Notes under the pieces: generated by a model
The model's database searches: none
The model's input: only the letters and a program-made list of their open reading frames with translations
What the model was told of the DNA's origin: nothing
Program-made: the position numbers and the translations under genes
Shown: positions 8,750 through 17,444 of the stretch, one piece after another
Layout: every line of letters starts with the position of its first letter
Position numbering within the stretch: the first letter of the stretch is position 1
Origin: Streptomyces sp. CNH099
Lineage (GTDB): Bacteria; Actinomycetota; Actinomycetes; Streptomycetales; Streptomycetaceae
Assembly: GCA_000514715.1 (NCBI GenBank)
Contig: AZWL01000008.1
Location: forward strand, 214,179 to 278,178
Length of the DNA stretch: 64,000 nt
Reading direction: 5' to 3'

Positions 8750-9466
8750 TCAGAGTTGCGGACGGGTCATCGTGAACCTCGCGTTCACCCGGGCGTAAAC
8801 GGTCTGCCGCTGGGGTTCGAGGTCGAGCGCGGGTGCCGCCTCCGCGTCGGCGGCCAGGGCGCGGCCGCCGAAGCCGCGGGCCGCCTCCGTCGCCATCCAC
8901 GTCTCGGGGTGCTCCGCACCCTCGTCGGCCACCTCCACGACCGCCGCCAGCTCCGCGCCCAGCGCCTCCGCGTACTCGCGGGCGCGCGTCACCGCCTCGC
9001 GCACCGCCTGCTGCCGCGCCTCGCGGTGCACCGGCGAGTCCGGGCGCAGCGCCCACCACGGGCCCTCGACGGCGGCCAGTTCGAGGTCGGCGGCCCGGGT
9101 GCTCAGCTCGCCGAGCGCGGTGAAGTCGCCGAGCGTCGCCGTCAGCCGGACCCGGCCGTGGTAGCGGCGCACCCGCTCGCCGCGGCCGTGCCGGCCCAGT
9201 TCCGGGGTCACGAGCAGCGCCCCGGTCTCCAGCTTCTCGACCGCGTCGCCGTACGACCTGATCAGCTCCCGCGCCTCGGTGTTGCGGCGGGTGAGGTCCG
9301 CCAGCGCGGTGCGCCGGTCGGTGCCGCGGACGGAGACGGTGACGGCGATCCGGGCGATCTCCGGGTCGACTTCGAGGCGGGCCTCGCCGCGGACGGCGAG
9401 GCGCGGCTCGTCGGGGGTGCCGTGGGGCGGGTGGGCGGACGAGGGTGCGGGGGGCGGGATCGTCAT
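8750..9466 (-). CDS. SIMPL-domain (DUF541) protein
   Basis: A 238-residue SIMPL/DUF541 protein. The repeated beta strands (LAVRGEARLEVDPEIARIAVTVSVRG) and the helix RNTEARELIRSYGDAVEKLETG are typical. No signal peptide or membrane segment is evident; the first 20 residues are proline-rich. Members elsewhere are small periplasmic or cytoplasmic proteins of uncertain function, some linked to oxidative stress or signalling. The ATG overlaps the stop of the DesB-like hydroxylase by 4 bases (ATGA), so it is translationally coupled to the iron-regulated operon above it. Whether it has a role in siderophore metabolism is not known; its position is suggestive only. Confidence 0.85.
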   Translation of the reverse strand: MTIPPPAPSSAHPPHGTPDEPRLAVRGEARLEVDPEIARIAVTVSVRGTDRRTALADLTRRNTEARELIRSYGDAVEKLETGALLVTPELGRHGRGERVRRYHGRVRLTATLGDFTALGELSTRAADLELAAVEGPWWALRPDSPVHREARQQAVREAVTRAREYAEALGAELAAVVEVADEGAEHPETWMATEAARGFGGRALAADAEAAPALDLEPQRQTVYARVNARFTMTRPQL

Positions 9467-10881
9467 GCCTTCACTGTGCCAGGGTCCGGCGCGCGCGGGA
9501 CCCCGTGCGCCGGCTCGTCGGGCCGCTCGCGCCGGGCCTGCGGGAGCCCGAAGGTGGTGAAGGCGGTGCGGTGCGGCAGCGGGTACGGCTCGGCGCCGGT
9601 GACGTCGTTGAGGATGACCGCGCTGCGGTGGGCGGCGAGGCCCAGGTCGGGGGCGCCGACGCCGTGCGTGTGGCGCTCGGCGTTCTGGACGTAGATCCGG
9701 CCCGTGACGGCCGGGTCGAGGACGAGCCGATGCCGCTCGTCGATCCTCGGGCGGCCCGCGGCGTCGCGGCGCAGCAGCGGCTCCAGCGGCGCGAGGAGCC
9801 CGTCGAGCGGGCGCTCCCGGTAGCCGGTGGCGAGCACGACGGCGTCGGTGCGCAGCGTCTCGCGGGTGCCCTGCGCGGCGTGCTCCAGGTGCAGTTCGAC
9901 GCGGTGCGAGCCGAGGCGCCCGGCGGTGCGCACGGTGACGCCGGGGGTGAGGACCGCGTCGGGCCAGCCGCCGCCGAGGGTGCGGCGGTACAGCTCGTCG
10001 TGGACGGCGGCGATGGTCCCGGCGTCGATCCCCTTGTACAGCTGCCACTGCCGGGGCAGCAGGTCGTCGCGTACGCCCTCGGGCAGGCCGTGGAAGTAGC
10101 GCGCGTAGTCGGGCGTGAACTGCTCCAGGCCCAGCTTGCTGTACTCCATGGGCGCGAACGCCGGGGTGCGGGCGAGCCAGTGCAGCCCCTCCGCGCCCGC
10201 CGGCCGGGCCCGCAGCAGGTCGAGGAAGACCTCCGCGCCGGACTGCCCGGCGCCGATCACGGTGACGTGGCCGGCGGCGGCGAGGCGCTCGCGGTGGGTG
10301 AGGTAGTCGGCGGCGTGCACGACGTCGGCGGTAGGCGACTCGGCGAGCGGGCGCAGCGGCTCCGGCACATACGGCTCGGTGCCGACGCCGACGACGAGGT
10401 GGCGGGCGTGGGCGCGGCCCAGCGCCGCGGCCCCGCCGGAGCCGTCGAGCTGGGTGAAGTCGGCTTCGAACAGGCCGCGTTCGGCGTTCCAGCGGACGTC
10501 CTCGACCTGGTGGCCGAAGTGCAGGCCGGACAGCTGCCCGCTGACCCAGCGGCAGTACGCGTCGTACTCGGCGCGGTGGGTGTGGAGGCGCTCGGCGAAG
10601 TAGAAGGGGTAGAGCCGCTCGCGGACGCGCAGGTAGTTGAGGAAGCTGAAGGGGCTGGTGGGGTCGGCGAGCGTGACGAGGTCCGCGAGGAAGGGCACCT
10701 GGAGGGTGGTGCCCTCGATGAGGAGCCCGGGGTGCCAGCGGAACTCCGCGCGGCGCTCGTAGAACGCGGTGGTCAGGCCGCGCAGGCGGGCGGCGAGAGC
10801 GGCCAGCGAGAGGTTGAACGGGCCGATGCCGACCCCGGCGAGGTCGAGGGGGCGGTCGCGGCCGGCGTGCTCAGCGGGCAT
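9463..10881 (-). CDS. Lysine/ornithine (cadaverine-type) N-monooxygenase, DesB-like
   Basis: A 472-residue flavin N-hydroxylase of the SidA/IucD/PvdA family, which makes the N-hydroxyamine used in hydroxamate siderophores. FAD-binding LAGVGIGPFNLSLAAL lies at about residues 14-29, FHWHPG-like FRWHPGLLIEGTTLQ follows, NADPH-binding VIGAGQSGAE is near residue 205, and VLATGYRERPL closes the family pattern. It overlaps the DesA-like decarboxylase by 11 bases and the SIMPL gene by 4, so the three form one translationally coupled operon behind an iron box. In desferrioxamine clusters the equivalent DesB hydroxylates cadaverine; the upstream decarboxylase makes that the likeliest substrate here. 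The usual next genes, an acyltransferase and an IucA/IucC synthetase, are absent from the window. Confidence 0.93.
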   Translation of the reverse strand: MPAEHAGRDRPLDLAGVGIGPFNLSLAALAARLRGLTTAFYERRAEFRWHPGLLIEGTTLQVPFLADLVTLADPTSPFSFLNYLRVRERLYPFYFAERLHTHRAEYDAYCRWVSGQLSGLHFGHQVEDVRWNAERGLFEADFTQLDGSGGAAALGRAHARHLVVGVGTEPYVPEPLRPLAESPTADVVHAADYLTHRERLAAAGHVTVIGAGQSGAEVFLDLLRARPAGAEGLHWLARTPAFAPMEYSKLGLEQFTPDYARYFHGLPEGVRDDLLPRQWQLYKGIDAGTIAAVHDELYRRTLGGGWPDAVLTPGVTVRTAGRLGSHRVELHLEHAAQGTRETLRTDAVVLATGYRERPLDGLLAPLEPLLRRDAAGRPRIDERHRLVLDPAVTGRIYVQNAERHTHGVGAPDLGLAAHRSAVILNDVTGAEPYPLPHRTAFTTFGLPQARRERPDEPAHGVPRAPDPGTVKA

Positions 10882-12352
10882 CGGCGGCGGTTCCGTTCTC
10901 GCGGGCCGGGTGGTCCGGGTGGTCGGCAGGGCCGGCCGCCGCCGGGGCCGCGCGGTGGGCCTCGGTGACGAGCTTGAGCAGGTTGCGCAGGTCGCTCGCC
11001 TGGACGTGCGGGTTGAGCAGGGTCGCCTTCAGCCAGCGCCGGCCGCCGGCCGAGGCCCGCCCCAGCACCGCGTGCCCGTCGGCGAGCAGCCGCCGCCGCA
11101 GCGCCGCGACCGCCGCGTCGCCGGCGCCGGCGGGCCGGAAGAGGACCGTGGTCAGCGCCGGCGGCGCGTACAGCTCCAGCTCCGGGTCCTCCGCTACGAA
11201 CTCCGCCAGCCGCGCCGCCGCGGCGAACGTCGCCTCCACCAGTTCCGCGACCCCGGCGCGCCCGAGCGCGCGCAGCGTGACGGCGACCTTGAACACGTCG
11301 GCGCGGCGCGTGGTGCGCAGCGAGCGGTGCAGCAGGGCGGGCAGGCCGGCGGCGGTGTCGTCGTCGGCGCTGAGATAGTCGGCGCTGTACGCCAGCGGCG
11401 CCAGGTCGGCGCCGTCCCGTACGGCCAGGAAACCGGCGGCGATCGGCTGCCAGCCCAGCTTGTGCAGGTCGAGCGCGACGGTGTGGGCGCGGTCGAGCCC
11501 GGCGACGAGGTGCGCGCGGCCCGGGGCGAGCAGCAGCAGCCCGCCGTACGCGGCGTCCACGTGCAGCCGGGCGCCGTACGCCCCGGCGGCGTCGGCGAGT
11601 TGCGGCAGGGGGTCGACGGCGCCGGCGTCGGTGGTCCCGGCGGTGGCGACGACCAGCGCCGGGCCCGGCTCACCGGGGGCGGGGCCGCGGAGGCGGCCGA
11701 GCACGTCCCGTACGGCGGCGGGGTCGAGGACGCCGCGGGGCGTGGGGACGACGTGCGGGGCCCGCATCCCCAGCAGCCAGGCGGCGCGGTGGACGCTGTG
11801 GTGGGCGTTGGCGCCGGCGACCACCTGCACGCCGGGGCCGAGCAGTTCGCGGGCGAGCAGCAGCGCGAGTTGGTTGGCCTCGGTGCCGCCGGTGGTGACG
11901 AGCGCGTCGGCGCGGGCGGCGCCGGGGTGGACCTCGGCGGCGACGGCGGCGGCCACCTCGGCCTCCACCTCGGCGGCGGCCGGGGCCTGGTCCCAGGAGT
12001 CCAGCGAGGGGTTGAGCGCGCCGGCCGCGAGGTCCGCGGCGGCGGCGACGGCGAGCGGCGGGGCGTGCAGGTGCGCGGCGCAGTGCGGGTCGGCCGGGTC
12101 GGCGGCGCCCTCGGCGAGGACGCGTACGAGGCCGGCGAGGGCCGCCTGGGCCCCGACGCCGGTGTCGGGCAGCACGGGGCGGACGGCCTCGCGTACCCGC
12201 CCGGCGACGGCCCGGGGGCCGCCGGCGGGCAGCGGGCCGCGGCGGCGGGCGGCGCCGTCGGCCAGGGCGGCGAGGACGGTGTCGAGGTACGGGCGGAGGG
12301 CGCGGGGGCCGGCGGGGCCGCCCGCGAGGGCGGCTTCGGCGGCAGCGGGCAT
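10871..12352 (-). CDS. PLP-dependent decarboxylase, DesA-like (lysine decarboxylase of the group II fold)
   Basis: A 493-residue group II PLP decarboxylase related to DesA, the lysine decarboxylase that supplies cadaverine for desferrioxamine. The internal-aldimine Lys is in VALDLHKLGWQP, preceded by LHVDAAYGG with the PLP-binding Asp, and the substrate/phosphate region ALVTTGGTEANQL is clear. The sequence is unusually alanine-rich. CAGGAGCC precedes the ATG at good distance. The gene follows an iron box and overlaps the hydroxylase gene by 11 bases. An L-2,4-diaminobutyrate, DOPA or tryptophan decarboxylase would share this fold, but the pairing with an N-hydroxylase and iron control favours lysine. 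Confidence 0.9.
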   Translation of the reverse strand: MPAAAEAALAGGPAGPRALRPYLDTVLAALADGAARRRGPLPAGGPRAVAGRVREAVRPVLPDTGVGAQAALAGLVRVLAEGAADPADPHCAAHLHAPPLAVAAAADLAAGALNPSLDSWDQAPAAAEVEAEVAAAVAAEVHPGAARADALVTTGGTEANQLALLLARELLGPGVQVVAGANAHHSVHRAAWLLGMRAPHVVPTPRGVLDPAAVRDVLGRLRGPAPGEPGPALVVATAGTTDAGAVDPLPQLADAAGAYGARLHVDAAYGGLLLLAPGRAHLVAGLDRAHTVALDLHKLGWQPIAAGFLAVRDGADLAPLAYSADYLSADDDTAAGLPALLHRSLRTTRRADVFKVAVTLRALGRAGVAELVEATFAAAARLAEFVAEDPELELYAPPALTTVLFRPAGAGDAAVAALRRRLLADGHAVLGRASAGGRRWLKATLLNPHVQASDLRNLLKLVTEAHRAAPAAAGPADHPDHPARENGTAADAR

Positions 12353-12397
12353 GCAGGCTCCTGGGGGCGCCGGTCTCTTCAGAACCGGTGGGTGAGG

Positions 12398-12416
12398 TGA
12401 GGCGGGCCTAACCTAC
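12398..12416 (-). promoter_or_regulatory. Iron box (DmdR1/IdeR-type) of the desAB-like operon
   Basis: The minus strand reads GTAGGTTAGGCCCGCCTCA, matching 15 of 19 positions of the streptomycete iron box TTAGGTTAGGCTCACCTAA. Its TAGGTT also fits a -10 hexamer, so a bound repressor would block RNA polymerase. The remainder of 12417-12540 up to the pepN stop shows nothing else clear. Confidence 0.8.
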
Positions 12417-12540
12417 TTCCGGCTTTTCCCCGAAACGTGCTGTTCTTCCCGGCAGTTCGCCCGTACGTGGGAACGCGCGGGCGCGCCCGGGGCCGCGCCG
12501 CCGGATCTGCTAGGGGCGGCGGGCGCGGCCCGGCGCCCGC

Positions 12541-15114
12541 CTACCCGGCCGGCGGGCCCGCCGCCGCCCCGCGTACGCGCAGCGCCCGGCCGAGGTCGTC
12601 GAGCTGGTCGACCAGCCGGCGCCGCAGCGCCGGTACCGGCTCACCCCGCTCCAGGCACTCCTCCCCCAGCCGCAGCGTCTCCTCCGCCACGAAGCCCCGG
12701 GGGAACCCCTCGCGCCCCGCCGCCGCGGCGATGGCGGCTCCGCGGCGCGCGGCGAGCGCCGGCGTCTCGGCGAACCAGCGCGGCACGTACGGCGCCAGCA
12801 CCTCGCGGTGCTCCGGCTGCCAGAAGCCGCGGGCGGTGGCGGTGAACAGGTAGTTGGACGGCTCCCCGGTGCCGGCCGCGCCCCCGTCCCCGTACATCGC
12901 CGCCCAGGCCGCCGCCTTCGCGTCGGCCCCCGGCAGCGCGGCCAGGCACCGCGCCGCGCCCTCCTGGGCGGAGGCGCCGGGGTCGCGGGCGACCTCCGCC
13001 TCGATCCGGTCCGGCCCGACGGCGCCGAGGACGGCGAGCCGCTTGAGGCAGCGCCAGCGCAGGTCGGGGTCGAGCACCGGGCCGCCGGGTGCGGTGCCGG
13101 CGGCGAGCCAGTCGCGTACCTCGTCGGGCTCGTCGGCGCAGTCGATGAGGGTGCGCAGCGCCGCGAGCCGGAGCCCGGGGTCGGCGCCCCCGTCGGTGCG
13201 GCGCAGCAGTTCGCGGCAGATCGCGGCGACGGTCGCGCGGGCCGCGGGCCGGTCGGCGCCGGGTACGTAGTCGTCGGCGACCGGGCCGCGGGCGAAGGCC
13301 AGCACGGCCTGGACGACGGCGAGGTCGGCCTCGGCCGGCAGGTGCGCGGCGGCGACCCGGAGGTAGTCGGCGGGCGGGAGTTCGGCGTCGCGGACCATGT
13401 CGCGGGCGGCGTTCCACAGCACGGCCCGGCTGAGCGGGTCGGGGATGCCGGACAGGCAGCGCAGGGCGGTCTCGCGGGAGCGGTCGTCCAGGCGGATCTT
13501 GGCGTAGGTGAGGTCGCCGTCGTTGAGGAGGACGAGGTCGGGCGCCCGCCCCTCGGCCGACACGGACTTCAGCCCGAGGTCGGCGTCGTAGTCGTGCTCC
13601 AGCCGCTCGCGCAGCGCCATGCGGCCGGGCTCGCCGGGGTCCTCGTCGTAGAGGCCGACGTCCAGCCGGTGCGGGCGCCGCCCGGTGTGCTCGACCTCCA
13701 GCACCCACACGTCGTCGTCGCCCTCCCAGGTCTCCGGCCGGAAGGTGTCGACGCCGGTGGTGCGCAGCCAGGCGTCGGCCCACTCGGGCACGTCGCGGCC
13801 GGAGGCGCGGGCCATGGACTCGATGAAGTCGGCGAGGGTGGCGTTGCCGAACCGGTGCCGGGTGAAGTAGTCGCCGAGCCCGGCGAAGAAGTCCTTCTCG
13901 CCCATCCAGGCGACGAGTTGGCGCAGCGCGCTGGCGCCCTTCGCGTACGAGATGCCGTCGAAGTTCTGCAGCGCGGAGGCGCTGTCGGGCACGCGCGGCG
14001 GGGCGACGGGGTGGGTGGAGGGCCGCTGGTCGGCGTCGTACCCCCAGCTCTTGCGGGCGACGGCGAAGTCGGTCCAGGTGCCGGTGAAGCGGGTGGCCTC
14101 GGAGAGGATCTGGTAGCCCATGTACTCGGCGAAGGACTCGTTCAGCCAGATGTCGTCCCACCAGCGCAGCGTGACCAGGTCGCCGAACCACATGTGCGCC
14201 ATCTCGTGCGCGATCACCATGGCGCGGGTCTGCCGCTCGGTGTCGGTGACGGCGGAGCGGTAGACGAACTCGTCGCGGAAGGTGATCAGCCCCGGGTTCT
14301 CCATGGCGTTGGCGTTGAACTCGGGGACGAACGCCTGGTCGTAGGAGTCGAAGGGGTACGGCTCGGAGAACCGCTCGTGGTAGCGGTCGAAGCAGCGGCG
14401 GGTGACGTCGAACAGCTCGTCGGCGTCGGCGTCGAGGTGGGCGGCGAGCGAACGGCGGCAGTGCAGGCCGAAGGGCAGGCCGGCGTGCTCCGTGCGGACG
14501 GAGTGCCAGGGGCCGGCGGCGACGGCGACGAGGTAGGTGGCGATCGGCGGGGTGGGGGTGAGGCGCCAGCGGGCACCGGCGGCGGTGCCGGCGTCCGGGC
14601 CGGCGTCCGGGTCGGCGTCCGGATCCCGGTGGGCAATGCCGTTGCCGAGGACGGTCCAGCCGGCGGGCGCGGTGACGGAGACGTCGAAGACGGCCTTCAG
14701 GTCCGGCTGGTCGAACGCGGCGAAGACGCGCTGCACGTCGTCGAGGAAGAGCTGGGTGTAGACGTACGTCTCGCCGTCCGCGGGGTCCGTGAAGCGGTGC
14801 ATGCCCTCGCCGGTGCGCGAGTAGTGCATGGCGGCCTCGACGCGCAGTTCGTGCTCGCCCGGGTCGAGGTGCAGCGGGAGGCGGCCGTCCGCGAGCGCGC
14901 CGGTGTCCAGGTGCCGTCCGTCGAGCGTGACGCGTACCAGCTCGGCGGGCTTGATCTCGACGAACGTCTCCCCCGCCGCGCGGGCGGCGAAGGCGATGGC
15001 GGTGCTGCTGCCGAAGACCTCCTCACCGCGCGTCAGGTCGAGGTCGACGGCGTAGTGGCGGACGTCGAGGAGGCCGGCGCGGAGCTGCGCCTCGGCGCGG
15101 GTGAGTGCGGGCAT
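12541..15114 (-). CDS. pepN: Aminopeptidase N (M1 family)
   Basis: An 857-residue zinc aminopeptidase that removes N-terminal residues from cytoplasmic peptides. The exopeptidase motif reads NANAMENPGLITF (the GAMEN element) near residue 267, and the zinc site HEMAHMWFGDLVTLRWWDDIWLNE gives HExxH plus the distal Glu near residues 303-326. The length and C-terminal helical domain (VQAVLAFARG...) match actinobacterial PepN. No signal peptide is present, consistent with cytoplasmic action. It is transcribed divergently from the unknown gene at 15227 across 112 bases; no strong ribosome site is visible immediately upstream of the ATG. Confidence 0.96.
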   Translation of the reverse strand: MPALTRAEAQLRAGLLDVRHYAVDLDLTRGEEVFGSSTAIAFAARAAGETFVEIKPAELVRVTLDGRHLDTGALADGRLPLHLDPGEHELRVEAAMHYSRTGEGMHRFTDPADGETYVYTQLFLDDVQRVFAAFDQPDLKAVFDVSVTAPAGWTVLGNGIAHRDPDADPDAGPDAGTAAGARWRLTPTPPIATYLVAVAAGPWHSVRTEHAGLPFGLHCRRSLAAHLDADADELFDVTRRCFDRYHERFSEPYPFDSYDQAFVPEFNANAMENPGLITFRDEFVYRSAVTDTERQTRAMVIAHEMAHMWFGDLVTLRWWDDIWLNESFAEYMGYQILSEATRFTGTWTDFAVARKSWGYDADQRPSTHPVAPPRVPDSASALQNFDGISYAKGASALRQLVAWMGEKDFFAGLGDYFTRHRFGNATLADFIESMARASGRDVPEWADAWLRTTGVDTFRPETWEGDDDVWVLEVEHTGRRPHRLDVGLYDEDPGEPGRMALRERLEHDYDADLGLKSVSAEGRAPDLVLLNDGDLTYAKIRLDDRSRETALRCLSGIPDPLSRAVLWNAARDMVRDAELPPADYLRVAAAHLPAEADLAVVQAVLAFARGPVADDYVPGADRPAARATVAAICRELLRRTDGGADPGLRLAALRTLIDCADEPDEVRDWLAAGTAPGGPVLDPDLRWRCLKRLAVLGAVGPDRIEAEVARDPGASAQEGAARCLAALPGADAKAAAWAAMYGDGGAAGTGEPSNYLFTATARGFWQPEHREVLAPYVPRWFAETPALAARRGAAIAAAAGREGFPRGFVAEETLRLGEECLERGEPVPALRRRLVDQLDDLGRALRVRGAAAGPPAG

Positions 15115-15213
15115 GGGGCTTATGCTGCCTCACCACCTGCGGGTACGACGACACCCCGGCGGCGTCGGAACCCGCACCCGCGCCGGGAGCACCGGCCGCG
15201 TGGCCCGCGCGGC

Positions 15214-15219
15214 TACGCT
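15214..15219 (+). promoter_or_regulatory. -10 hexamer TACGCT, probable leaderless promoter
   Basis: TACGCT is followed by exactly 7 bases and the GTG at 15227. No ribosome site is present. Confidence 0.5.
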
Positions 15220-15226
15220 GCACGGC

Positions 15227-16114
15227 GTGCCGGACAGAACCCTGGAGGCGCTGGGCCTCGCGACCGTGCCCCTGCTGGAGCCGCTGGCCTATCCCGGGCC
15301 GCCGGCGCCCGGCCCCGCGCTGCTCGCCGGCGACCTGCTGCTGCCGCTGCGGCCCGTGCCCGGCGGGGTGGGGCGGTGGCGGGTGGCCGGGGACGACGGT
15401 ACGGACGCGGAGCTGGACGAGACGCTGGCGGCGCTGGGGCGGGCCCCGGCCGCGGAGCGGTCCCCGGTGCTGGCGCTGGGCTCGAACGCGGCCCCGGGGC
15501 AGCTGCGCCACAAGCTGGCGCGCCTCGGGCCGCCGGCGGTCGTGCCGCTCACGCCGGCGACGGTCCGCGGCGTCGGCGTGGGCGTCTCGGCGCACATCAG
15601 CGGCCCGGGGTACGTGGCGGCGGCCCCGTACGCCGACGAGGCCGCCGGGGCGCGGCTGTGGATCACGTGGCTGGACGACGCGCAACTGCGCGCCGTGGAC
15701 GGCACGGAGCTGCCGAACTACGGCCGCGCGCGGCTGCCGGCCGCGGAGTTCCCGGTGCGGCTCCCCACCGGGGAGCCGGTGCCGGGCGCGTACGTCTACT
15801 TCAACGCCCGCGGCGTGCTGGCCGGCCCCGGGCACCGACCGCTCCCCCACACCCCGGACCAGCCCGCCCTGCTGTCCCGCCTCCTCACCGCCTCCCGCCG
15901 CCTCCGCGACGTCCTCGGCCCGACGCCCCGCCACTGGGTCGCCCGCGCGGGCGCCGACGCGGCGGCGCGGGAGGCGGGGGCGCGGATCTTCCGCGAGGAG
16001 GGCTGGCTGCTGCCGGAGACCGGCTTCGCAGCGTACGACGCGGGGGCCCGCGGGGCTACGGGGCCGGGGCTTAAGGGGCGGAGGAGTTGGCGATGGTCTC
16101 GTGGTGCCGGATGA
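15227..16114 (+). CDS. Uncharacterised protein with a LALGSN motif
   Basis: A 295-residue soluble protein I do not firmly recognise. The start GTG (VPDRTLEALGLA) is chosen because a TACGCT hexamer sits 7 bases upstream; the longer in-frame ATGs give an arginine-rich, non-protein-like leader. The middle holds SPVLALGSNAAPGQLRHKL, then VGVGVSAHISGPGYVAAAPY and YVYFNARGVL. The GSN element after a hydrophobic strand recalls the substrate loop of gamma-glutamylcyclotransferase-like folds, but this is a weak resemblance. The last 44 bases overlap the 3' end of the convergent chorismate mutase gene, so the final 14 residues (GRRSWRWSRGAG) may be poorly conserved. Confidence 0.75.
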   Translation: MPDRTLEALGLATVPLLEPLAYPGPPAPGPALLAGDLLLPLRPVPGGVGRWRVAGDDGTDAELDETLAALGRAPAAERSPVLALGSNAAPGQLRHKLARLGPPAVVPLTPATVRGVGVGVSAHISGPGYVAAAPYADEAAGARLWITWLDDAQLRAVDGTELPNYGRARLPAAEFPVRLPTGEPVPGAYVYFNARGVLAGPGHRPLPHTPDQPALLSRLLTASRRLRDVLGPTPRHWVARAGADAAAREAGARIFREEGWLLPETGFAAYDAGARGATGPGLKGRRSWRWSRGAG

Positions 16115-16412
16115 CCTCGGCGATGATGAAGTTCAGCAGCTTCTCCGCGAAGGCGGGGTCGAGCTTGGCGCTCTCCGCCAGCTCGCGGAGGCGGGTGATC
16201 TGCCGGGCCTCGCGGGCCGGGTCGGCGGGCGGCAGGTGGTGGGTGGCCTTGAGGCGGCCCACCTGCTGGGTGCATTTGAAGCGTTCGGCGAGCATGTGCA
16301 CGACGGCCGCGTCGATGTTGTCGATGCTGTCGCGGAGCCGGTCGAGCTCGGCTCGTACGGCAGCGTCGGAGAGGCCGTCCATGGCCGACGGGGACGTGGA
16401 GTGGTCGGTCAT
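16071..16412 (-). CDS. Chorismate mutase (AroQ class)
   Basis: A 113-residue all-helical AroQ-type chorismate mutase, which turns chorismate into prephenate for phenylalanine and tyrosine. Typical elements are LDRLRDSIDNIDAAVVHMLAERF in helix 1 (the Arg and the ID pair), VGRLKATH with the catalytic Lys, and REARQITRLRELAE. Length fits a free-standing monofunctional enzyme. TACGGT lies 6 bases before the ATG, with no ribosome site, so the gene is probably leaderless. An internal ATG (MDGLSD) 10 codons in is an alternative. It converges on, and overlaps by 44 bases, the unknown gene at 15227 and diverges from the EamA exporter. Confidence 0.92.
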   Translation of the reverse strand: MTDHSTSPSAMDGLSDAAVRAELDRLRDSIDNIDAAVVHMLAERFKCTQQVGRLKATHHLPPADPAREARQITRLRELAESAKLDPAFAEKLLNFIIAEVIRHHETIANSSAP

Positions 16413-16418
16413 GCGGCC

Positions 16419-16424
16419 ACCGTA
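16419..16424 (-). promoter_or_regulatory. Promoter hexamer TACGGT for chorismate mutase
   Basis: TACGGT is followed by 6 bases and the ATG at 16412. CCGACA, 16 bases upstream of it, is a fair -35. Confidence 0.5.
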
Positions 16425-16456
16425 ACAGGGGCGGAGCCGTTGTCGGTGACGGCTGT

Positions 16457-16462
16457 TAGGTT
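16457..16462 (+). promoter_or_regulatory. -10 hexamer TAGGTT, probable leaderless promoter
   Basis: TAGGTT, 7 bases, then the ATG of the EamA exporter. It lies back to back with the chorismate mutase promoter. Confidence 0.5.
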
Positions 16463-16469
16463 GCTGGGC

Positions 16470-17444
16470 ATGGCTGGAAACGTGCAGGCGGGGGCGGATC
16501 GGCGGGCGGTGGCCGCGGCGTCGGTGACGGTGGTGCTGTGGGCGTCGGCGTTCGTCTCGATCCGGGACGCGGGCGAGCATTTCAGCCCCGGCGCACTGGC
16601 GCTGGGACGGCTGCTGGCGGGCTCCGCCGCGCTGGCGCTGATCCTCGCGGTGCGCCGCGAGGGGCTGCCGCCGCGCGCGGCGTGGCCGGGGATCGCCGTC
16701 TCGGGCGCGCTCTGGTTCGGGGTGTACATGGTCGCGCTCAACTGGGGGGAGCAGCTCGTCGACGCGGGCACGGCCGCCATGGTCGTGAACGTCGGGCCGA
16801 TGCTCATCGCGCTGCTCAGCGGCTGGCTGCTCAAGGAGGGCTTCCCGCCGATGCTGGTGGCCGGGCTCTGCGTGGCCTTCGCGGGCGCCGTGGTGGTCGG
16901 CATATCCACGTCCGACGGGGGCTCTTCCTCGCTCGGCGGCGTCCTGCTGTGCCTGCTCGCGGCGGCGACGTACGCGAGCGGTGTCGTCAGCCAGAAGCCG
17001 GCGCTCGCGCACGCCTCGCCGCTGCAGGCCACGGCCTACGGCTGCATGACGGGCGCGGTGCTCTGCCTGCCGTTCGCGGGGCAGTTGGCGGGGCAGCTGG
17101 GCGACGCGCCGCTGTCGGCCACGGCCAACATGGTGTATCTGGGCGTCTTCCCGACCGCGCTGGCGTTCACGACGTGGGCGTACGCGCTGGCGCGGACCAC
17201 GGCGGGGAAGATGGGCGCCACGACGTACGCGGTGCCGGCGCTGGTGGTGCTGATGTCCTGGGCGGCGCTGGGCGAGGTGCCGGAGGCGCTGACGCTGGTG
17301 GGCGGCGCGCTCTGCCTGGCGGGCGTGGCGGTCTCGCGCCGGCGGGGTACGGGCCGCGGCGCGGGCGTCGTCGCGGCCGGCGGGCGCGTGCCGGCGGACG
17401 GCGCGGCGTCCGCGGACCCGGCGCGGGAGGAGAAGCCCTGCTGA
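16470..17444 (+). CDS. EamA/DMT-family transporter
   Basis: A 324-residue integral membrane protein of the drug/metabolite transporter superfamily. Two EamA repeats of five helices each are visible, beginning VTVVLWASAFVSIRDAG (the typical first helix of this family) and, in the second half, LLCLLAAATYASGVVSQ. The C-terminal 40 residues after RRRGTGRG are a polar, alanine/glycine-rich cytoplasmic tail. Members export amino acids, metabolites or drugs; the substrate cannot be assigned. The ATG at 16470 has a TAGGTT 7 bases upstream and no ribosome site. It is divergent from chorismate mutase (58 bases). Confidence 0.93.
   Translation: MAGNVQAGADRRAVAAASVTVVLWASAFVSIRDAGEHFSPGALALGRLLAGSAALALILAVRREGLPPRAAWPGIAVSGALWFGVYMVALNWGEQLVDAGTAAMVVNVGPMLIALLSGWLLKEGFPPMLVAGLCVAFAGAVVVGISTSDGGSSSLGGVLLCLLAAATYASGVVSQKPALAHASPLQATAYGCMTGAVLCLPFAGQLAGQLGDAPLSATANMVYLGVFPTALAFTTWAYALARTTAGKMGATTYAVPALVVLMSWAALGEVPEALTLVGGALCLAGVAVSRRRGTGRGAGVVAAGGRVPADGAASADPAREEKPC

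Noticed and set aside
9463..12352. Complete desferrioxamine cluster
   Set aside because: No acyltransferase or IucA/IucC synthetase follows; the next gene is a SIMPL protein and then pyruvate kinase.
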